Assembly: GCA_947456825.1 (NCBI GenBank)
Contig: CANGTM010000010.1
Coordinates: 1 to 37,451, forward strand
DNA length: 37,451 nt
Direction of reading: 5' to 3'
Origin: Chitinophagaceae bacterium
GTDB lineage: Bacteria; Bacteroidota; Bacteroidia; Chitinophagales; Chitinophagaceae
Within the stretch, counting starts at the first letter, position 1; each line of letters begins with the position of its first letter. The notes under the pieces were generated by a model that was not told the origin of the DNA, searched no databases, and saw nothing but the letters and a program-made list of their open reading frames with translations. Shown piece after piece: positions 33,614 through 37,451 of the stretch. Position numbers and translations under genes: made by a program.

Positions 33614-33883
33614 ATGCCTTTAGCAAAAGAAAAAAAAGCAACCATCATCTCTCAGTACGCCGGTAGCGCTACGAACACCGGTTCTATCGAGGGACAGATC
33701 GCCCTGCTCACCGAGCGGATCAGTCAGATCAGCAATCATCTTCAAACCAACAAGAAAGACTTCTCTACACACCGCGGCCTTATGCAGCTGGTAGGTAAGC
33801 GCAAACGTCTTCTAAATTACTTACAAAAGCATAACCTCAGTGGTTATCGTAAGTTGATCGAGCAGTTGGGAATCAGAAAATAA
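33614..33883 (+). CDS. rpsO: 30S ribosomal protein S15
   Basis: Binds 16S rRNA early in assembly of the 30S platform. The 89-residue product has the universal length and core: GSIEGQIALLTERISQISNHLQTNKKDFSTHRGLMQLVGKRKRLLNYL. The start is ATG 33614 after an A-rich leader, as is common for ribosomal genes in this phylum. pnp follows 128 bases downstream, the same gene order as in many bacteria. Confidence 0.98.
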   Translation: MPLAKEKKATIISQYAGSATNTGSIEGQIALLTERISQISNHLQTNKKDFSTHRGLMQLVGKRKRLLNYLQKHNLSGYRKLIEQLGIRK

Positions 33884-33912
33884 TTTTTTGGTAGGAATGG
33901 ATGGAGCTGTCT

Positions 33913-33932
33913 CTTGTCTTTAAAAAGGCAAG
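33913..33932 (+). promoter_or_regulatory. Hairpin in the rpsO-pnp gap
   Basis: CTTGTCTT and AAGGCAAG can pair over 8 bp (one G-U pair) around a 4-base loop in the 128-base gap between rpsO and pnp. There is no T tract. In E. coli this gap holds processing and autoregulation signals for pnp; a comparable role here is only a guess from position. Confidence 0.3.
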
Positions 33933-34011
33933 GCATTAATTGTCGCACGCTATGTCCAATCCTTATTGACCTACTTATATTCCAGAGGCATTGTCTCTAA
34001 AAAAATCGTGT

Positions 34012-36174
34012 ATGTTACAACAACCTATTAGTAAAAAAATTGATATCGGGCAAGGTCGGATCGTTACGATCGAGACAGGCCGTATAGCCCGCCAGGCTGA
34101 TGGTGCAGTTACCGTTTCGATGGGCAATTGCATGATCTTGGCTACCGTGGTGGCCAACCGTGAGCCTAAAGAGGGGCAAAGCTTCTTTCCCCTGACCGTC
34201 GATTACCAAGAAAAATTTGCGGCCGCCGGTCGTATTCCGGGTTCTTTCTTTAAACGCGAAGCGAAGCTTAATGATTACGAGGTGCTCACCAGTCGTTTGA
34301 TCGATCGCGCGCTTCGTCCGCTATTTCCAGAAGATTATTTCTGTGACGTTCAAGTATTGGTCACGCTCATTTCCAGCGATCCTGAGATCATGCCCGATGC
34401 GTTGGCCTGCCTGGCAGCTTCTGCTGCCCTTGCAGTATCTGATATTCCTATCAAAGAGATCATCTCCGAGGTTCGTGTATCTCGAGTAGACGGTGAGTTT
34501 ATCATCAATCCTACGCGCAGCCAAATGGAAAGGTCCAATATGGATTTCATAATCGCTGCCACCGAAAAGAACTTGATGATGGTAGAAGGGGAAGCGCAAG
34601 AGTGTAGCGAGGAAGATCTTTGCAAGGTGCTCGAATTGGCACACGATGCCATTCGAATTCAGGTTAAAGCTCAGCAAGAATTAAGAGCTTTAGCCGGTGT
34701 TAGTGCCAAAAGAGAGTATACAAAACCCGCCTCCGACGAAGCACTCAAGGCTAAGATCTATGCCTTTGCACAACCTAAAGTATACGAGGTGGCCAAAGGA
34801 AAATTTGGCAAGCATGAACGCTCTGACCGTTTTGACGCCATCAAAGTCGAGCTGATGAGCTACCTTAAAAAAGAGGCCGGCCTATCTGATGAGCAGAGCT
34901 TACCTGACCTTACCAAGAAGTTGGCCGGTGTTTATTATGGCGATCTGCAGTATGACGTAGTTAGAGATATGATACTTGACGAGAAAATTCGTCTCGACGG
35001 CCGTGATCTCGAAACGGTTCGTCCGCTCGATATGGAAGTCGATGTGTTACCTTCTCCTCACGGGTCCTCTTTATTCACTCGTGGTGAGACCCAATCACTG
35101 ACAACCGTAACTCTCGGAACTCCCATGGATGAATTGTTGGTGGAAAGTGCTGCCAAGTCCGTTGATTCCAAATTTTATTTGCACTACAATTTCCCTCCTT
35201 TCTCTACCGGCGAAGTAAAGATGATGCGTGGACAAAGCCGTCGCGAAGTAGGTCATGGCAATCTTGCCCAGCGCTCGCTGAAGCAAATGATGCCGACCGG
35301 TGACTTTCCGTACACGGTTCGTGTGGTCAGTGATATTTTAGAATCCAATGGATCCTCTTCCATGGCAACTGTTTGTGCCGGTTCCTTGGCGCTGATGGAT
35401 GCTGGCGTGGGTATTCCCAAGCACGTATCGGGAGTAGCCATGGGATTGATCACCAAAGATGATAAGTACGCCATCCTCACCGATATCTTGGGTGACGAAG
35501 ATCACTTAGGTGATATGGACTTTAAAGTGACCGGTACCCGCGATGGTATCTGTGGTGTTCAGATGGATATCAAAGTAGACGGACTAAAGATGGAGGTAAT
35601 GCGCAAAGCGCTCGATCAGGCTCGTCGTGGACGCCTCCATATTTTGGATGCCATGTACAATTGTATTCCTGCGTCTCGCGAGGAAGTTAAGCCGCATGCA
35701 CCCCGTATGGTCAAATTATTCATCGATAAGGAATTTATTGGTGCGGTCATCGGGCCCGGTGGTAAAGTTATTCAAGAGATCCAGCGTGAAACCGGAACTA
35801 CCATTACCCTGGAAGAGATCAATAACAGAGGTGAGGTTAGCATCTTTAGCGTTAACAAAGAAGGGGTAGAAAAAGCCGTATCGTGGATCAAGGGTATCGT
35901 CGCTGTACCGCAGATCGGTGACACCTACGACGCTGTTGTAAAATCAATAATGCCATTCGGCGCGTTTGTAGAGTTTCTGCCAGGCAAACAAGGATTGGTA
36001 CATATAAGCGAGGTAAGCTGGAAGCGACTTGAGACGCTCGAAGGGCTGGTGAAGGAGGGTGATCCGATGAAAGTAAAACTGATCGGCACGGATCCTAAGT
36101 CTGGAAAATTCAAGCTTTCGCGCAAGGCGCTGATCCCTAAACCCGATCAGCAGACACCTGCCGAGAGTGAATAA
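34012..36174 (+). CDS. pnp: Polyribonucleotide nucleotidyltransferase (PNPase)
   Basis: A 3'-5' phosphorolytic exoribonuclease central to mRNA decay. The 720-residue product has the full domain order: first RNase PH domain, linking helical domain (~225-310), second, catalytic RNase PH domain (FTRGETQSL, QSRREVGHGNLAQRSL, ESNGSSSMATVCAGSLALMDAGV), KH domain (~566-625, with the GPGGKVIQEI loop) and S1 domain (~635-706). ATG 34012 (MLQQPISKK) is preferred to a TTG seven codons upstream. It follows rpsO and is closed by a UUCG-loop terminator. Confidence 0.98.
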   Translation: MLQQPISKKIDIGQGRIVTIETGRIARQADGAVTVSMGNCMILATVVANREPKEGQSFFPLTVDYQEKFAAAGRIPGSFFKREAKLNDYEVLTSRLIDRALRPLFPEDYFCDVQVLVTLISSDPEIMPDALACLAASAALAVSDIPIKEIISEVRVSRVDGEFIINPTRSQMERSNMDFIIAATEKNLMMVEGEAQECSEEDLCKVLELAHDAIRIQVKAQQELRALAGVSAKREYTKPASDEALKAKIYAFAQPKVYEVAKGKFGKHERSDRFDAIKVELMSYLKKEAGLSDEQSLPDLTKKLAGVYYGDLQYDVVRDMILDEKIRLDGRDLETVRPLDMEVDVLPSPHGSSLFTRGETQSLTTVTLGTPMDELLVESAAKSVDSKFYLHYNFPPFSTGEVKMMRGQSRREVGHGNLAQRSLKQMMPTGDFPYTVRVVSDILESNGSSSMATVCAGSLALMDAGVGIPKHVSGVAMGLITKDDKYAILTDILGDEDHLGDMDFKVTGTRDGICGVQMDIKVDGLKMEVMRKALDQARRGRLHILDAMYNCIPASREEVKPHAPRMVKLFIDKEFIGAVIGPGGKVIQEIQRETGTTITLEEINNRGEVSIFSVNKEGVEKAVSWIKGIVAVPQIGDTYDAVVKSIMPFGAFVEFLPGKQGLVHISEVSWKRLETLEGLVKEGDPMKVKLIGTDPKSGKFKLSRKALIPKPDQQTPAESE

Positions 36175-36193
36175 GAAATGAAATAAAAAACTA

Positions 36194-36218
36194 AGCCCTG
36201 CTTCGGCAGGGCTTTTTT
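36194..36218 (+). terminator. Rho-independent terminator of pnp (UUCG tetraloop)
   Basis: A perfect 8-bp stem, AGCCCTGC/GCAGGGCT, closed by a C(UUCG)G tetraloop, is followed by six T, 20 bases after the pnp stop. An A run upstream would also allow some function on the minus strand. Confidence 0.93.
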
Positions 36219-36253
36219 CATAGTAAGTTGGCACAAATAGTAATTTCTAACCG

Positions 36254-37072
36254 ATGACACGATCGTACACAGAGATTAAATTTACAGGCGTTACACCGGA
36301 GCAAACCGATGCCCTTATCGCTTTGCTGGGAGAAGCGGGCTATGAGGGATTCGAAGAAAGGGAGCAGTCATTGCTCGCTTATATACCTACAATGCATTTT
36401 GAGTCTGCGGCTCTCGATGAGATCGTCGGCACTTTCGCCGTTTCTTATATTAAAAATGAGATAGAACCGACCAATTGGAATTCGGAATGGGAATCGAACT
36501 TTGAGCCCGTTACGATCGGTTCCTTTTTACATATCAGGGCCTTTTTTCATCCCCCTTGTGAACATACGCAACACGAGATCGTCATTACCCCAAAAATGAG
36601 TTTCGGCACGGGGCATCATGCTACTACGCAATTGATGGTGGACGAGATGAGTACATTGAATTTTGAAAATAAGGAAGTCTTTGATTTTGGAACCGGTACC
36701 GGTATTTTGGCAATTGTGGCCGCTAAACTGGGTGCCCGTCGTATAGTGGCCATAGACAACGACCCGTGGAGCATAGAAAACGCCCACGAAAATGCGGCTG
36801 CCAATGGCGCTGCTCAAATCAAGTTCGAGTTGTCAGATCGGCCACCCACATCTGATTGCTTTGATTGTATTGTTGCCAATATAAATCTCAATATCCTTGT
36901 AGCGTATATGCCCGATCTGGTTCGTTTGCTACAAAATGGGGGGCAACTACTTTTGAGTGGGTTACTATGCACCGATCGGACCGCTATGGAAACAGTTTGT
37001 ACTTCTTTGGGTCTTCGGGTGTTATCAGTTAAAGAACAAGGCGATTGGATGATGATGCGGCTGGCATATTAA
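36254..37072 (+). CDS. prmA: Ribosomal protein L11 methyltransferase
   Basis: Trimethylates ribosomal protein L11 using SAM. The 272-residue product has a small N-terminal substrate-recognition domain (~1-55), then SFGTGHHATTQLM (~116-128), motif I VFDFGTGTGILAIVAAKLGA (~140-159), VAIDNDPWSIENAHEN and the motif IV sequence IVANINLNIL (~210), all characteristic of PrmA. The N-terminal domain is somewhat shorter than in E. coli PrmA (293 residues). It starts 36 bases after the pnp terminator and is followed by plsY 33 bases later. Confidence 0.95.
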   Translation: MTRSYTEIKFTGVTPEQTDALIALLGEAGYEGFEEREQSLLAYIPTMHFESAALDEIVGTFAVSYIKNEIEPTNWNSEWESNFEPVTIGSFLHIRAFFHPPCEHTQHEIVITPKMSFGTGHHATTQLMVDEMSTLNFENKEVFDFGTGTGILAIVAAKLGARRIVAIDNDPWSIENAHENAAANGAAQIKFELSDRPPTSDCFDCIVANINLNILVAYMPDLVRLLQNGGQLLLSGLLCTDRTAMETVCTSLGLRVLSVKEQGDWMMMRLAY

Positions 37073-37082
37073 CAAATTGTCA

Positions 37083-37090
37083 TATTTTTG
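37083..37090 (+). promoter_or_regulatory. Candidate -7 box for plsY
   Basis: TATTTTTG matches TAnnTTTG and ends 15 bases before the plsY ATG. No -33 TTTG is seen at the usual distance. Confidence 0.4.
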
Positions 37091-37105
37091 TTAAGCCAGT
37101 TTGTA

Positions 37106-37451
37106 ATGAACGAGATCCTGTTAATCCTCATTGCCTACCTTTTAGGTAGTGTTCCTACGGCTGTAATGGTCAGCCGTCGGTTTTTCAACATTGATATTAG
37201 GGAGTATGGTAGCGGAAACGCTGGAGCTACCAATGTTTACCGAGTAATGGGGTCAAAATGGGGTACCCTGGTGATGATTGCAGACATGTTAAAAGGCGTA
37301 CTAGCCGTACAGTTAGCCCTTTTACTTCCCGATTATGAGCCTGAGGGAATGGCATTTCAAAATCTGCAGACCTTATTGGGGCTGGCCGCTGTAATAGGGC
37401 ATATCTTTCCTATATGGGCCGATTTTAGAGGAGGAAAGGGGGTAGCCACCA
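37106..37451 (+). CDS. plsY: Glycerol-3-phosphate acyltransferase PlsY (5' part, cut by window end)
   Basis: Transfers an acyl group from acyl-phosphate to glycerol-3-phosphate, making lysophosphatidate in the inner membrane. The first 115 residues are visible. They begin MNEILLILIAYLLGSVPTAV, a membrane segment with the conserved GS-P motif, followed by the phosphate-binding motif YGSGNAGATNVYRVMG (~36-51), a second membrane segment (~53-75), and GHIFPIW...FRGGKGVAT at the edge, the last of the three PlsY motifs. The frame is uninterrupted to the window end. The gene is too close to the edge to appear as a complete reading frame but is unmistakable. Confidence 0.95.
   Translation, partial: MNEILLILIAYLLGSVPTAVMVSRRFFNIDIREYGSGNAGATNVYRVMGSKWGTLVMIADMLKGVLAVQLALLLPDYEPEGMAFQNLQTLLGLAAVIGHIFPIWADFRGGKGVAT

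Noticed and set aside
1-37451. CRISPR arrays, insertion sequences, prophage, toxin-antitoxin or defence genes
   Set aside because: No regularly spaced repeats, transposase or integrase motifs, terminal inverted repeats or recognisable defence domains were seen on either strand.

Overview
The window reads as a stretch of core chromosome from a member of the Bacteroidota, most likely class Chitinophagia. This is inferred from family content: a Bacteroidota-type LptD, a DUF4270 lipoprotein, a short GT5 'glycogen synthase-like' protein, a GSCFA protein, DUF1835, an ALDH7 enzyme and a long-insert S8 protease. It is also inferred from recurring -7 boxes of the form TAnnTTTG upstream of many genes, the Bacteroidota sigma-A consensus. 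Coding density is very high, no gap exceeds about 260 bases, and base composition looks even. I see no insertion sequence, prophage, integrase, CRISPR array or toxin/defence island.

Layout. 1-2.4 kb: 3' part of lptD, then ung and a small unknown gene on the minus strand. 2.6-3.4 kb: an orphan LuxR-type regulator meeting a convergent tRNA-Arg(UCU), whose terminator lies inside the end of the regulator gene. 3.4-7.5 kb: histidine breakdown genes hutH and hutU, with a purine nucleoside phosphorylase (deoD) on the opposite strand between them. 7.5-9.2 kb: a flavin-reductase-like protein divergent from an orphan ABC ATPase. 9.3-19.6 kb: smc, a secreted peroxiredoxin-like protein, then parE - methyltransferase - DUF1835 - parC, which are chromosome segregation and topoisomerase IV functions. 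19.6-25.4 kb, minus strand: smpB, accD, a subtilisin-like protease, an ALDH7-type aldehyde dehydrogenase and a UPF0104/LPG-synthase-like membrane protein. 25.4-29.0 kb, plus: GT5-like protein, DUF4270 lipoprotein, metK. 29.1-31.8 kb, plus: rlmB, HMG-CoA lyase, GSCFA protein. 31.8-33.5 kb, minus: NahK-like kinase and miaE. 33.6 kb to the end, plus: rpsO, pnp, prmA and the 5' part of plsY.

The genes cover translation and RNA metabolism (tRNA-Arg, smpB, rlmB, miaE, rpsO, pnp, prmA), chromosome maintenance (smc, parE, parC, ung), envelope and lipid work (lptD, accD, plsY, UPF0104 protein, DUF4270 lipoprotein) and amino-acid catabolism (hutH, hutU, ALDH7, HMG-CoA lyase). I found no convincing new multi-gene system. 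The points most worth a second look are small: the tRNA terminator embedded in a coding sequence, a peroxiredoxin-like protein without its usual peroxidatic cysteine, a GT5 protein reduced to its N-terminal half, a degenerate receiver domain, two palindromic candidate operators, and several promoters placed so close to start codons that the messages may be nearly leaderless.
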